A stretch of 48,156 nt of DNA from Roseburia sp. GTDB lineage: Bacteria; Bacillota; Clostridia; Lachnospirales; Lachnospiraceae. Location of the stretch: NCBI GenBank assembly GCA_023667765.1, contig JAMOZS010000015.1:1-48156 (forward strand), in the 5' to 3' direction. The position numbers were made by a program, and so were the translations under genes. The notes below the pieces were generated by a model, which was given only the letters and a program-made list of their open reading frames with translations, did no database searches and was not told where the DNA came from. The stretch's first letter is position 1, and every line of letters begins with the position of its first letter. This document shows, one piece after another, positions 9,050 through 16,868 of this stretch.

Positions 9050-9121
9050 GGCTGATTGGTCAAGCGGTTAAGACGCCGCCCTCTCACGGCGGAAACAGGG
9101 GTTCGATTCCCCTATCAGCTG
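9050..9121 (+). tRNA. tRNA-Glu (anticodon CTC)
   Basis: A 72-nt cloverleaf. The acceptor stem GGCTGAT pairs with ATCAGCT, with a G1-U72 wobble. The D arm begins TGGTC. The anticodon stem-loop is CCGCC-CTCTCAC-GGCGG with anticodon CTC at 9083-9085. The T arm is AGGGG-TTCGATT-CCCCT, and the discriminator is G9121. The sequence closely resembles Gram-positive tRNA-Glu. The anticodon reads GAG. No CCA is encoded. It has its own promoter and a terminator 3 nt downstream. Confidence 0.95.
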
Positions 9122-9123
9122 CG

Positions 9124-9154
9124 AAAGCTTCGCTATTTTAGCGAAGCTTTTTTT
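9124..9154 (+). terminator. Intrinsic terminator after tRNA-Glu
   Basis: A perfect 12-bp stem, 9124-9135 (AAAGCTTCGCTA) with 9139-9150, closes a 3-nt loop and runs into a T tract to 9154. This is a textbook Rho-independent terminator directly after the tRNA. Confidence 0.95.
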
Positions 9155-9158
9155 GCGT

Positions 9159-9185
9159 CATAGGAAAACCGTGTTACTGGGAAGG
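9159..9185. repeat. Short dispersed repeat, copy 1
   Basis: This stretch matches 47751-47778 at 25 of 28 aligned positions (one gap, two mismatches). Shared blocks are CATAGGAAA, GTGTTACTG and GAAGG. Both copies lie just after a transcription terminator and before the next gene's leader. Function unknown. Confidence 0.55.
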
Positions 9186-9373
9186 ATATAGGGAGTTGAA
9201 GTGGACTTGTCTGCTTTGTTCTGTACTGGCAGCGCCACCTTTGCCTATAGATTGCCGGATACGAATCCCAGGGACATCTTTTAACACTTTCGTTCTTAGT
9301 AAGGAATTTTTCGGGAATTTTTTCATATGATAAAACGCATATAATAAAACTTCCTTAAAATTTTAGAAAAAAC
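9186..9373. other. Gap between tRNA terminator and topA promoter
   Basis: About 190 bp without a recognisable gene, RNA or binding site. It is of mixed composition and becomes AT-rich toward 9300-9370. It belongs to a 375-bp noncoding stretch that ends in the topA promoter and leader. Confidence 0.5.
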
Positions 9374-9402
9374 TTGCGCCTCTGTTTTTTTTGGTGTATA
9401 GT
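9374..9402 (+). promoter_or_regulatory. Sigma-A-type promoter of topA
   Basis: The -35 box TTGCGC (9374-9379) and -10 box TATAGT (9397-9402) have a 17-bp spacer that includes a T8 run. The predicted start near 9409 would give topA a leader of about 120 nt. Confidence 0.6.
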
Positions 9403-9414
9403 GTTTCACGATTA

Positions 9415-9494
9415 ACTGCATTCGGGCAGTATGGAGCCGGAGCATGGTATCGCAGTAAACTGCTCTAACATGGAGGATAGTGTGTCATTACACT
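9415..9494 (+). promoter_or_regulatory. Hairpin-rich topA leader
   Basis: Three small inverted repeats lie in the predicted topA 5' UTR: ACTGC/GCAGT (9415-9419 with 9426-9430), GCAGT/ACTGC (9452-9456 with 9459-9463) and AGTGT/ACACT (9479-9483 with 9490-9494). The first four arms are mutually compatible in two ways, so ACTGC at 9415 could also pair with GCAGT at 9452. Possible post-transcriptional control, but the stems are short. Confidence 0.35.
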
Positions 9495-9529
9495 GAGTTA
9501 TCTGGAATATATAAGGTAAGGTGGAGCGT

Positions 9530-11590
9530 ATGGCAAAAAATTTGGTAATTGTGGAGTCTCCTGCGAAGGTAAAGACGATTAAAAAATTTCTTGGTAGCAG
9601 CTATGAGGTTATGGCCAGTAACGGTCATGTGAGGGATTTGCCGAAAAGCCAGCTGGGTTTTTCGCCTGAGGAGGATTATGAACCCAAATATATAACGATT
9701 CGAGGAAAGGGGGATATTCTGGCCAGTCTGCGCAAGGAGGTAAAGAAGGCTGATAAGGTATATCTGGCAACTGACCCGGACCGGGAGGGAGAGGCAATCT
9801 CCTGGCATTTGTATTATGCCCTGAAACTGGAAAACAAGAAGGTGTACCGGATTACCTTTAACGAGATTACGAAGAACGCCGTGAAGGAGTCTCTTAAGAA
9901 TCCTCGGGAAATCAATATGAGTCTGGTGGACGCCCAGCAGGCCAGACGAATGCTGGATCGTATGGTGGGCTATCGGATATCTCCTCTTTTGTGGGCGAAG
10001 ATTAAAAGGGGCCTGAGCGCCGGACGGGTGCAGTCCGTGGCGCTTCGAATCATCTGTGACAGAGAGGCGCAGATTGATGCTTTTGTTCCTGAGGAGTATT
10101 GGTCGCTGGACGTCAATCTGAGGATAAAGGGCGGAAAGAAACCGATTACCGCAAAGTATTATGGAACGACAGAGAAAAAGCAGCTGCTCTCCAGTGAGCA
10201 GGACGTGCAGAAGGTGCTGGAAGAGACGAAGGACGCCGTTTACAGGGTGACGGAGGTAAAAAAGGGTGAGCGGCATAAGAAAGCGCCGCTGCCTTTTACG
10301 ACCTCTACTCTGCAGCAGGAGGCCAGCCAGACTCTGAATTTTTCAACCCAGAAAACCATGCGCCTGGCCCAGCAGCTCTATGAGGGAGTGGATATCAAGG
10401 GAGAAGGAACAATCGGTTTAATCACGTATCTGCGTACGGATTCTACCCGCGTATCCCAGGAGGCCCAGAATCTGGCGAAGGAATTTATCACTGGGAATTA
10501 TGGCCCGGAATATACGGCTGTGGTTCGGGCGGAGAGTAAAGGCAGCCAGAAGATACAGGACGCTCATGAGGCTATCCGCCCCACGGATATCAGCAGACTG
10601 CCGATACAGATAAAGGAGCAGCTGCCAAGAGACCTGTTCCGTCTTTATCAGTTGATTTGGAAACGCTTCGTGGCCAGCCGGATGACAGAGGCCAGATATG
10701 AGACGACTTCTGTAAAGATACAGGCGGGCAGTCAGATTTTTACGTTGGCGGCCTCAAAGAGACTGTTTGACGGCTTTATGAGTGTTTATGTGCAGGCGGA
10801 CGATAAGGAGGAAGAGAATTCCTATACGGGGGAGCTTACCGTGGACAGTGTGCTGGAGCATGTCTCTGACGAGCCGAAGCAGCACTTTACCCAGCCGCCC
10901 GCCCATTATACGGAGGCTACGCTGGTTCGCGCTCTGGAGGAACTGGGAATAGGACGTCCCAGTACCTATGCGCCCACGATTACCACGATACTGGCGAGAC
11001 ATTATATTGTGAAGGAAGATAAGAAGCTGTACGTGACGGAGTTGGGAGAGGTGGTCAATAAAATGATGATGGAGGCCTTTCCCACGATAGTGGATGTGAA
11101 TTTCACGGCGAATATGGAGGCCCTTCTGGACGGTGTAGAGGAGGGGGAGGTAAAGTGGAAAACCATCATTTCCAATTTCTACCCTGATTTAGATGAGGCG
11201 GTGAAGCATGCGGAGCTGGATTTGGCGGAGGTGACTGTGGCGGACGAGGAGTCTGATGAGGAATGCGAGCTCTGCGGCAGAAGGATGGTTATTAAATATG
11301 GCCCTCACGGCCGCTTTCTGGCCTGCCCGGGATTTCCCGAGTGCAGGAATACGAAGCCCTATTATGAAAAAATCGGTATTCCCTGTCCCAATTGCGGAAA
11401 GGATATCGTGATAAAAAAGACGCGCAAGGGAAGACGGTATTATGGCTGCATAGATAATCCCGAATGTGATTTTATGGTCTGGCAGAAGCCTTCGGGCGAA
11501 ATCTGCCCGAAATGCGGAAAGATGCTTTTGGAGAGAGGCAAGGGCAGAGTCTGTATGAATGAGCAATGCGGTTATGTGCAGAAGGATTAA
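9530..11590 (+). CDS. topA: DNA topoisomerase I (type IA)
   Basis: A 686-residue enzyme that relaxes negative supercoils by passing a strand through a transient single-strand break. The N-terminal TOPRIM domain has NLVIVESPAKVKTI and DPDREGEAISWHL. The central domain has the catalytic tyrosine in LITYLRTDSTRVS, and the later family motif is GIGRPSTYAP. The C-terminus has three four-cysteine zinc ribbons (CELCGRRM...CPGFPEC, CPNCGKD...CIDNPEC, CPKCGKM...CMNEQCGY). An upstream in-frame GTG at 9521 would add three residues. I prefer the ATG at 9530, which gives the canonical MAKNLVIVESPAK start. In B. subtilis topA also lies between dprA and codY. Here the trmFO, xerC and hslVU genes of that arrangement are absent. 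Confidence 0.98.
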   Translation: MAKNLVIVESPAKVKTIKKFLGSSYEVMASNGHVRDLPKSQLGFSPEEDYEPKYITIRGKGDILASLRKEVKKADKVYLATDPDREGEAISWHLYYALKLENKKVYRITFNEITKNAVKESLKNPREINMSLVDAQQARRMLDRMVGYRISPLLWAKIKRGLSAGRVQSVALRIICDREAQIDAFVPEEYWSLDVNLRIKGGKKPITAKYYGTTEKKQLLSSEQDVQKVLEETKDAVYRVTEVKKGERHKKAPLPFTTSTLQQEASQTLNFSTQKTMRLAQQLYEGVDIKGEGTIGLITYLRTDSTRVSQEAQNLAKEFITGNYGPEYTAVVRAESKGSQKIQDAHEAIRPTDISRLPIQIKEQLPRDLFRLYQLIWKRFVASRMTEARYETTSVKIQAGSQIFTLAASKRLFDGFMSVYVQADDKEEENSYTGELTVDSVLEHVSDEPKQHFTQPPAHYTEATLVRALEELGIGRPSTYAPTITTILARHYIVKEDKKLYVTELGEVVNKMMMEAFPTIVDVNFTANMEALLDGVEEGEVKWKTIISNFYPDLDEAVKHAELDLAEVTVADEESDEECELCGRRMVIKYGPHGRFLACPGFPECRNTKPYYEKIGIPCPNCGKDIVIKKTRKGRRYYGCIDNPECDFMVWQKPSGEICPKCGKMLLERGKGRVCMNEQCGYVQKD

Positions 11591-11654
11591 TTTACGAAAA
11601 AACTGAATTGTCTAATAAATAAGGAGAAATGTGAACAAATTTGCAAAATATGCA

Positions 11655-11683
11655 TTGTAATCTGAAATTATTTGTGCTAAACT
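11655..11683 (+). promoter_or_regulatory. Candidate sigma-A promoter of codY
   Basis: The -35 box TTGTAA (11655-11660) and -10 box TAAACT (11678-11683) are separated by 17 bp, in the 144-bp gap after topA. It is plausible, though the -10 box is imperfect. No clear CodY box (AATTTTCWGAAAATT) overlaps it. The closest stretch matches only about 9 of 15. Confidence 0.5.
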
Positions 11684-11734
11684 GATAAGCAGAGAATATA
11701 AAGGGATTTCTGGTGGGGAAACGGAGGGTATTAT

Positions 11735-12523
11735 ATGAGTAGTGTACAGTTGCTTGATAAAACCAGAAAGATAGGTAAGCTTTTGCACAATAATAACTCC
11801 AGCAAGGTAGTGTTCAATGATATCTGCAAGGTGATGCGGGAGATATTGAATTCCAATGTGCTGGTAATCAGCCGCAAGGGCAAGGTTCTGGGAATAGGGA
11901 AGTCTGAGGGGATAGAGCCGATTACAGAACTGCTTGAGGAGAATGTGGGCGGGTTTATTGACCATATGCTGAATGAAAGATTTTTGGGCGTGCTGTCCAC
12001 AAAGGAGAATGTGAATCTGGAGACGCTGGGTTTTGAGAGCACAGACATCAGGAAATTTCAGGCAATTATCGCACCCATTGAGATTGCCGGGGAACGTCTG
12101 GGGACTCTGTTCATATATAAATGCAATGAACAATATGATATAGACGACATTATTCTGTGCGAATATGGCACTACGGTGGTGGGACTTGAGATGCTGCGGG
12201 CCGTAAATGAGGAGAGTGCGGAGGAGAGCCGTAAGATAGCGGTGGTAAAATCTGCCATAGGAACTCTTTCCTTTTCGGAGATGGAAGCAATTACGCATAT
12301 TTTTGATGAATTAAACGGTATGGAGGGAATCCTCGTAGCCAGTAAGATTGCCGACAGGGTGGGTATCACCCGCTCCGTTATTGTCAATGCCCTGCGTAAA
12401 TTCGAGAGCGCCGGCGTGATAGAATCCCGTTCCTCGGGAATGAAGGGCACTTATATCAAGGTGCTGAATGATGTGGTGTTTGATGAAATCGAGGAACTGA
12501 AGAGAAAAAATAACAGGAGTTAA
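11735..12523 (+). CDS. codY: GTP- and branched-chain-amino-acid-sensing global regulator CodY
   Basis: A 262-residue cytoplasmic transcription factor. In low-GC Gram-positives it represses nutrient-scavenging, and in several species motility, genes when isoleucine, leucine, valine and GTP are plentiful. The N-terminal GAF-like ligand domain (about 1-155) shows NVLVISRKGKVLGIG and LEENVGGFIDHMLNERFLG. The C-terminal winged helix-turn-helix (about 200-250) has ASKIADRVGITRSVIVNALR followed by KFESAGVIESRSSGMKG, which is highly conserved in CodY. A GGAGGG ribosome binding site precedes the ATG. It directly precedes the flagellar operon, as in Bacillus, but an intrinsic terminator and a new promoter separate the two. 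Confidence 0.98.
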   Translation: MSSVQLLDKTRKIGKLLHNNNSSKVVFNDICKVMREILNSNVLVISRKGKVLGIGKSEGIEPITELLEENVGGFIDHMLNERFLGVLSTKENVNLETLGFESTDIRKFQAIIAPIEIAGERLGTLFIYKCNEQYDIDDIILCEYGTTVVGLEMLRAVNEESAEESRKIAVVKSAIGTLSFSEMEAITHIFDELNGMEGILVASKIADRVGITRSVIVNALRKFESAGVIESRSSGMKGTYIKVLNDVVFDEIEELKRKNNRS

Positions 12524-12569
12524 GAAGAGGATTACGTCGTAAAAAGGATTTTACGGTTTATGTACGGAT

Positions 12570-12605
12570 AAAAGGATTTATTGAGGAATCGATAGGTCCT
12601 TTTTT
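12570..12605 (+). terminator. Intrinsic terminator after codY
   Basis: A 14-bp stem with three G-U pairs (12570-12583 with 12590-12603) closes the loop AGGAAT and ends in a run of six T (12600-12605). It lies 46 bp after the codY stop, and separates codY from the flagellar operon. Confidence 0.75.
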
Positions 12606-12627
12606 GTGGAAAAAATGCAAAAAGATA

Positions 12628-12655
12628 TTGTGTTTTTGTCAAAATTCACTATAAT
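12628..12655 (+). promoter_or_regulatory. Sigma-A-type promoter of the fla/che operon
   Basis: The -35 box TTGTGT (12628-12633) and a perfect -10 TATAAT (12650-12655) have a 16-bp spacer, 48 bp upstream of flgB. It lies just after the codY terminator, so it is the best candidate for the main promoter of the operon. I see no good CodY box, no sigma-D signature and no obvious operator here. Confidence 0.65.
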
Positions 12656-12703
12656 ATATCTTATGGTAGGTACCTTGTACTTTTTTTCAGAAAGGAGTAA
12701 GCC

Positions 12704-13093
12704 ATGATACATACGAATGTCTTCGATTATATCAATGTGTTGGATAAGGCCGCAGACGCCAGTGTGCTTCGCAACGAGGCCATATCCAATAATATTTCAA
12801 ATGTGGATACGCCGGGTTATAAGCGGCAGGATGTGTCTTTTGAGACAGAGCTGCGCAAGGCTCTGGGCAGCAGCCGTTATACTTCCATGGACGAAAAGGT
12901 TGCCGGAGTGAATACTGCAAGTCTAAATCCCAGGCCTTTTACGGATTATGCCGGCTATTCCTATCGCCTGGACGGCAATAATGTGGATATTGAAAATGAA
13001 AATGTATTTCTGGCAGAGAACCAGCTCTGGTATCAGGGATTGATGGCGAGTATTCAGAATGAGTTCGCAAACATGCAGCTTGTCCTGAAATAA
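12704..13093 (+). CDS. flgB: Flagellar proximal rod protein FlgB
   Basis: A 129-residue rod protein of the flagellar basal body, exported through the flagellar type III apparatus. It has the family N-terminal block NEAISNNISNVDTPGYKRQDV and the C-terminal Gln/Asn-rich helix (ENQLWYQGLMASIQNEFANM). A good AAAGGAG ribosome binding site precedes the ATG. First gene of the fla/che operon. FlgC and FliE follow, the usual rod/MS-ring-junction set. Length typical. Confidence 0.97.
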   Translation: MIHTNVFDYINVLDKAADASVLRNEAISNNISNVDTPGYKRQDVSFETELRKALGSSRYTSMDEKVAGVNTASLNPRPFTDYAGYSYRLDGNNVDIENENVFLAENQLWYQGLMASIQNEFANMQLVLK

Positions 13094-13208
13094 CTGTGCC
13101 TGACGGCCGGTAAAGCAAAGGCCGGCGGTTCCAAACAGCGAAACAGCAGCGTTAAGGATTATTAAGGAATATGTCAGTAAGTGAGATATTACGGAAAGGA
13201 GTTATCAG

Positions 13209-13661
13209 ATGAGTATGTTTTCTTCTTTTAATATCAATGCATCCGGTCTCACCGCTCAGCGGTACAGAATGGATGTCATTTCAGAGAACGTGGCCAATGC
13301 CAATACCACCCGTACGGAGGACGGAACGCCTTATCACCGCAAGGTGGTGACCTTTGCCCAGAAGGGGGCGCAGACGCCCTTTGGCAGAGTATTGGGCAAT
13401 ATTTCCTCCTCTGCCTATAGTGGTCAGGGCGTAAAGGTGACGTCGGTTTTTGAGGACCATGAGACGCCGATGACTATGGTATATGACCCCTCCCATCCCG
13501 ATGCGGATGAAAACGGTTATGTGACCGGACCCAATGTCAACATTATTACGGAAATGACGGATTTAATTGATGCCAGCAGAGCGTATCAGGCTAACTCAAC
13601 GGCTTTTAATGCCAGCAAATCTATTGTGATGCAGGGACTGCAGCTGGCGCAGAACAGCTAG
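13209..13661 (+). CDS. flgC: Flagellar basal-body rod protein FlgC
   Basis: A 150-residue rod protein. The N-terminal MDVISENVANANTTRTEDGT and C-terminal MTDLIDASRAYQANSTAFNA blocks are the flagellar rod/hook D0 signatures. It follows flgB after 115 bp that carry a GCCGG/CCGGC inverted repeat but no gene. AAAGGAG lies before the ATG. It is exported by the flagellar secretion system without a cleaved signal. Confidence 0.97.
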   Translation: MSMFSSFNINASGLTAQRYRMDVISENVANANTTRTEDGTPYHRKVVTFAQKGAQTPFGRVLGNISSSAYSGQGVKVTSVFEDHETPMTMVYDPSHPDADENGYVTGPNVNIITEMTDLIDASRAYQANSTAFNASKSIVMQGLQLAQNS

Positions 13662-13731
13662 TGAGCCGATGGTATTTGGCTGAAAATGAGTGACGCAGTA
13701 TATATACTATTTTGAAATAAAAGAGAAATTC

Positions 13732-13825
13732 ATGTGAAAAAATAGAATTTTTTACATGGCAATTTGTGCCTGCGCGCTGTTTGGCACAAATTGCTTGTGC
13801 TCAAAAAGCAGCGCAGAAATGAGGA
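13732..13825 (+). promoter_or_regulatory. fliE leader with competing hairpins
   Basis: In front of fliE, AT-rich arms (ATGTGAAAAAAT, 13732-13743, with ATTTTTTACAT, 13747-13757) are followed by a perfect 12-bp inverted repeat, GCAATTTGTGCC (13759-13770) and GGCACAAATTGC (13783-13794). Its second arm can instead pair GCACAA (13784-13789) with TTGTGC (13795-13800). Next comes AGCAGCGCAGAAATGAGGA (13807-13825), matched at 18 of 19 bases before the swrB-like gene (46993-47011). The last GAGGA is the ribosome binding site of fliE. No T tract follows the long hairpin. Confidence 0.65.
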
Positions 13826-13830
13826 TTATT

Positions 13831-14205
13831 ATGGATTTCACATCAATCAGCGCGCTGAGCGCTGTCAACGGGTTGAATGCAGTAGACGGACTGAACGCTG
13901 CAAAGAGCCTGTCGGGTATAGACGGTACGGCCTCTCTGACAGGTATGCTCACCGAGAAGGAAAACAAAGCAGAAGGCTCTATGTTTGAGGCTTTCTTAAA
14001 TTCTGCTATTGATAATATAAAGACTACCAACAGTTATCTGTCGGATGCAGAGGATGAAAAGATAAGGTTTGCCCTGGGAGAGACAGAGAATGCGCATGAC
14101 CTGTCTATAGCTCTGCAGAAGGCTTCCGCTACGCTGCAGTACACAGTCGCTGTAAGAGACAAGCTGCTGGAGGCCTATAGAGAATTAATGCAGATGCAAA
14201 TTTGA
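13831..14205 (+). CDS. fliE: Flagellar hook-basal body protein FliE
   Basis: A 124-residue protein that links the MS ring to the proximal rod. The C-terminal two-thirds carries the family pattern: FLNSAIDNIKTTNSYLSDAE, then ALQKASATLQYTVAVRDKLL and an ending EAYRELMQMQI. The frame is open back to 13756 and an in-frame ATG lies at 13819. I choose 13831 because GAGGA (13821-13825) sits 5 nt before it, and because the extra residues come from the leader's inverted repeat. The N-terminus is Ala/Gly/Asn-rich (SALSAVNGLNAVDGLNAAKS), a short repetitive stretch. Confidence 0.93.
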   Translation: MDFTSISALSAVNGLNAVDGLNAAKSLSGIDGTASLTGMLTEKENKAEGSMFEAFLNSAIDNIKTTNSYLSDAEDEKIRFALGETENAHDLSIALQKASATLQYTVAVRDKLLEAYRELMQMQI

Positions 14206-14221
14206 CTAGGAGTGAACTATC

Positions 14222-15823
14222 ATGGCGGATAAGCTTAAGGAAATTCTGACAAAGGTACTGGAGTGGTGGAACAAATTCACTACCAGACAGAAGAGCATCA
14301 TTGTCGGTATCAGTGCCGTTGTTATTTTTACTTTCGCAATTTTAATATATACCTTTAATCGGCCGCAGTATGTACTGCTGCAGGAGTGCGCCGCTACTTC
14401 GGAAACTGCTGAGGTCAAGAAGATTCTGGAAGATAACAGCATTGATGATTATAAGATATCCAGCGACGGTCTGAAGGTCAGCGTCAGAGAGCAGGATATG
14501 GCGGTGGCCAATGTGGCTTTGGGAGCGGCAGGCTATACGCCTAACAATTACTCGCCCAAGGACTATCTGAGCGGCGGGCTTTCCACTACGGCGTCGGATA
14601 AGGAAAAACTGTGGAACGAATATCTGGAAAAACAATTTGCCAGCGATTTGTCGGCGTTTTCCAATGTAAAGAGCGCCTCGGTAAAGATACATACGCCGCC
14701 CCAGAACGGGACGTTGGCGGCACAGCGTCAGGATTCCTCGGCGTTTATCCGCCTGGAGCTGGACGGTATTTTTACATCGGCTCATGCTACGGCAGTGGCA
14801 AAAGCTGCTCAGGCCTTTCTGGGAAATGAAACGACGGCAAATATTACCATTATGGACCAGGACGCAAATCTGCTCTTCGCGGGAGGAGATGATTACAGCA
14901 CGGCGGGAATCGCCAATTCCATGCTGGAGCTGCAGCAGCAGGCGCAGTCCATGATTGCCAGCCAGATTACAAGAGTGCTTTACGGAACGAATCAGTATAA
15001 TTCCATAGAGGTGACGAGCCATCTGAATATGGATTATGCGGAATATCAGGAAAGCATAAAGGAATATTACGCAAATACGGGTTATGAGCAGGGAATGCTC
15101 GCCAGTGAGAGTACCTTTGAATCGGAAAATAACAGTGAAATCAGCGGGGTTCCCGGTGCGAGCTCCAATGATGAACAGGTTATGGTTAATCCTGATGACA
15201 GCGGAAGCTCTTCTTCACAGACGGAGGCGGAACGCAAGTATCTGCCCAACGAATCGCTGAGAACCTCGGTAAGCCCGGCGGGAGCCATCAATTACAGCAA
15301 CTCTTCCGTTTCCATTGCGATGATTCGATACCGGGAGATAAGTGAGGAGAATGTAAGGAATCAGGGCCTTTTGGACGGCATTACCTGGGAGGAATATAAA
15401 GCAGCAAACAGTGCGGACATCAAGCAGGAGGTAGATGAGGATTTTTACTCCATGGTGGCAACCGCCGCAGGCATTCCTCTGGAAAATATTACGATAGTGG
15501 CTTATGAATCTCCGATTTTTGTAGACAGGGAGAAGATGAACGTCAATTGGACCAATGTGCTGAGTATTGTGATGTTGGTTATTATCCTGGGATTGCTGGC
15601 GTTTGTGGTGCTTCACAGCATGCGTGTAAAACAGGAGGAAACACCGGAGGAGGAAGAGCTGTCGGTGGAAAGCTTGCTGCAGTCTTCGCCTGAGAATGAA
15701 CTGGATGAGATTGATGTGGAAGCCAAGTCGGAGACGCGCAGAGTGGTGGAAAAATTTGTGGATGATAATCCGGAGTCTGCCGCAGCGCTTTTGCGCAACT
15801 GGCTGAATGCGGATTGGGCGTAA
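14222..15823 (+). CDS. fliF: Flagellar MS-ring protein FliF
   Basis: A 533-residue integral membrane protein forming the MS ring. TM1 lies at about residues 24-45, followed by the periplasm-facing (extracytoplasmic) YscJ-like ring-building domains (YVLLQEC...). A low-complexity Ser/Glu stretch lies around 300-335, and TM2 at about 443-463. The cytoplasmic tail ends FVDDNPESAAALLRNWLNAD, the FliG-binding signature. A strong AGGAGTGA site precedes the ATG. fliG follows after 31 bp. Confidence 0.97.
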   Translation: MADKLKEILTKVLEWWNKFTTRQKSIIVGISAVVIFTFAILIYTFNRPQYVLLQECAATSETAEVKKILEDNSIDDYKISSDGLKVSVREQDMAVANVALGAAGYTPNNYSPKDYLSGGLSTTASDKEKLWNEYLEKQFASDLSAFSNVKSASVKIHTPPQNGTLAAQRQDSSAFIRLELDGIFTSAHATAVAKAAQAFLGNETTANITIMDQDANLLFAGGDDYSTAGIANSMLELQQQAQSMIASQITRVLYGTNQYNSIEVTSHLNMDYAEYQESIKEYYANTGYEQGMLASESTFESENNSEISGVPGASSNDEQVMVNPDDSGSSSSQTEAERKYLPNESLRTSVSPAGAINYSNSSVSIAMIRYREISEENVRNQGLLDGITWEEYKAANSADIKQEVDEDFYSMVATAAGIPLENITIVAYESPIFVDREKMNVNWTNVLSIVMLVIILGLLAFVVLHSMRVKQEETPEEEELSVESLLQSSPENELDEIDVEAKSETRRVVEKFVDDNPESAAALLRNWLNADWA

Positions 15824-15854
15824 GGGAACCTATCCATAGAGAGGATGTTGAAAA

Positions 15855-16868
15855 ATGGCAAGAAATAAAGATGAAATTACAGGTTTACAGAAAGCTGCTA
15901 TATTGTTGATTTCATTGGGGCCGGAGCGCTCTGCAGGTATTTTTAAGCATCTGAAAGAAGAAGAGATAGAAGAGCTTACTTTGGAAATTGCAAATACGCG
16001 GAGTGTTACGCCTCAGCTCAAGGAAGATGTTGTCAATGAGTTTTATGAGGTTTGTCTGGCACAGCAGTATATTGCGGAAGGCGGCATTTCCTATGCAAAG
16101 GAATTGCTGGAGAAGGCGCTGGGCAATGAAAAGGCTATGAGCGTTATCGGAAAGCTGACCGCCTCTTTGCAGGTAAAGCCCTTTGAGTTCGTGCGTAAAA
16201 CGGATGCGTCGCAGCTGTTAAACTTTATACAGGACGAACATCCCCAGACGATTGCCCTGATATTGTCTTATCTGTCCTCCAGTCAGGCCGCGTTGATTAT
16301 TTCTGCCCTGCCGCCGGACAGACAGGCGGATGTGGCAAGGCGTATCGCAGTAATGGACCGTACCAGCCCGGATGTGATACAGGAAGTGGAGAAGGTATTG
16401 GAAACAAAGCTGGCAAGTCTGGTAAATCAGGATTATACCATTATCGGCGGCGTGGATGCCGTGGTGGAAATTTTGAATACGGTGGACAGAGGTACGGAAA
16501 AGCATATTATGGAGACCCTGGAAATCGAGGAGCCGGAGCTGGCAGACGAAATCCGAAAGAAGATGTTCGTATTCGAGGATATCTTGTTGCTGGATGACAG
16601 AGCGATTCAGAGCGTGCTCCGCAACGTGGATAATAATGACCTTGCAATTGCCTTGAAGGGCGCTAACGAGCAGGTACAGGAAGCTATCTTTAATAATCTG
16701 TCCAAGCGTCTTGCCGTAATGATTCGCGAGGATATGGAATTTATGGGTCCTGTGCGTATGAAGGATGTAGAGGATACGCAGCAGAAGATTGTAAATATCA
16801 TCAGAAAGCTGGAGGACGCAGGAGAGATTGTTATTTCCAGAGGCGGAGGTGACGAGATAATTGTCTAG
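15855..16868 (+). CDS. fliG: Flagellar motor switch protein FliG
   Basis: A 337-residue rotor protein that binds FliF at its N-terminus, FliM in the middle and the MotA stator at its C-terminus. It has LQKAAILLISLGPERSAGIF, the EHPQTIALILSYL motif of the middle domain, and the C-terminal torque helix region (DDRAIQSVLRNVDNNDLAIA) with charged residues. Full length. Its last codons overlap the TTG start of fliH by 8 bp, implying translational coupling. Confidence 0.98.
   Translation: MARNKDEITGLQKAAILLISLGPERSAGIFKHLKEEEIEELTLEIANTRSVTPQLKEDVVNEFYEVCLAQQYIAEGGISYAKELLEKALGNEKAMSVIGKLTASLQVKPFEFVRKTDASQLLNFIQDEHPQTIALILSYLSSSQAALIISALPPDRQADVARRIAVMDRTSPDVIQEVEKVLETKLASLVNQDYTIIGGVDAVVEILNTVDRGTEKHIMETLEIEEPELADEIRKKMFVFEDILLLDDRAIQSVLRNVDNNDLAIALKGANEQVQEAIFNNLSKRLAVMIREDMEFMGPVRMKDVEDTQQKIVNIIRKLEDAGEIVISRGGGDEIIV

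Noticed and set aside
13759..13794. Terminator between flgC and fliE
   Set aside because: The hairpin is stable, but no T tract follows (TTGTGCTCAAAAAG), and the genes downstream belong to the same operon.
13756..13830. A longer FliE N-terminus beginning MAICACALFGTNCLCS
   Set aside because: These codons are made of the perfect 12-bp inverted repeat, and the residues do not resemble FliE. GAGGA at 13821 fits the ATG at 13831.
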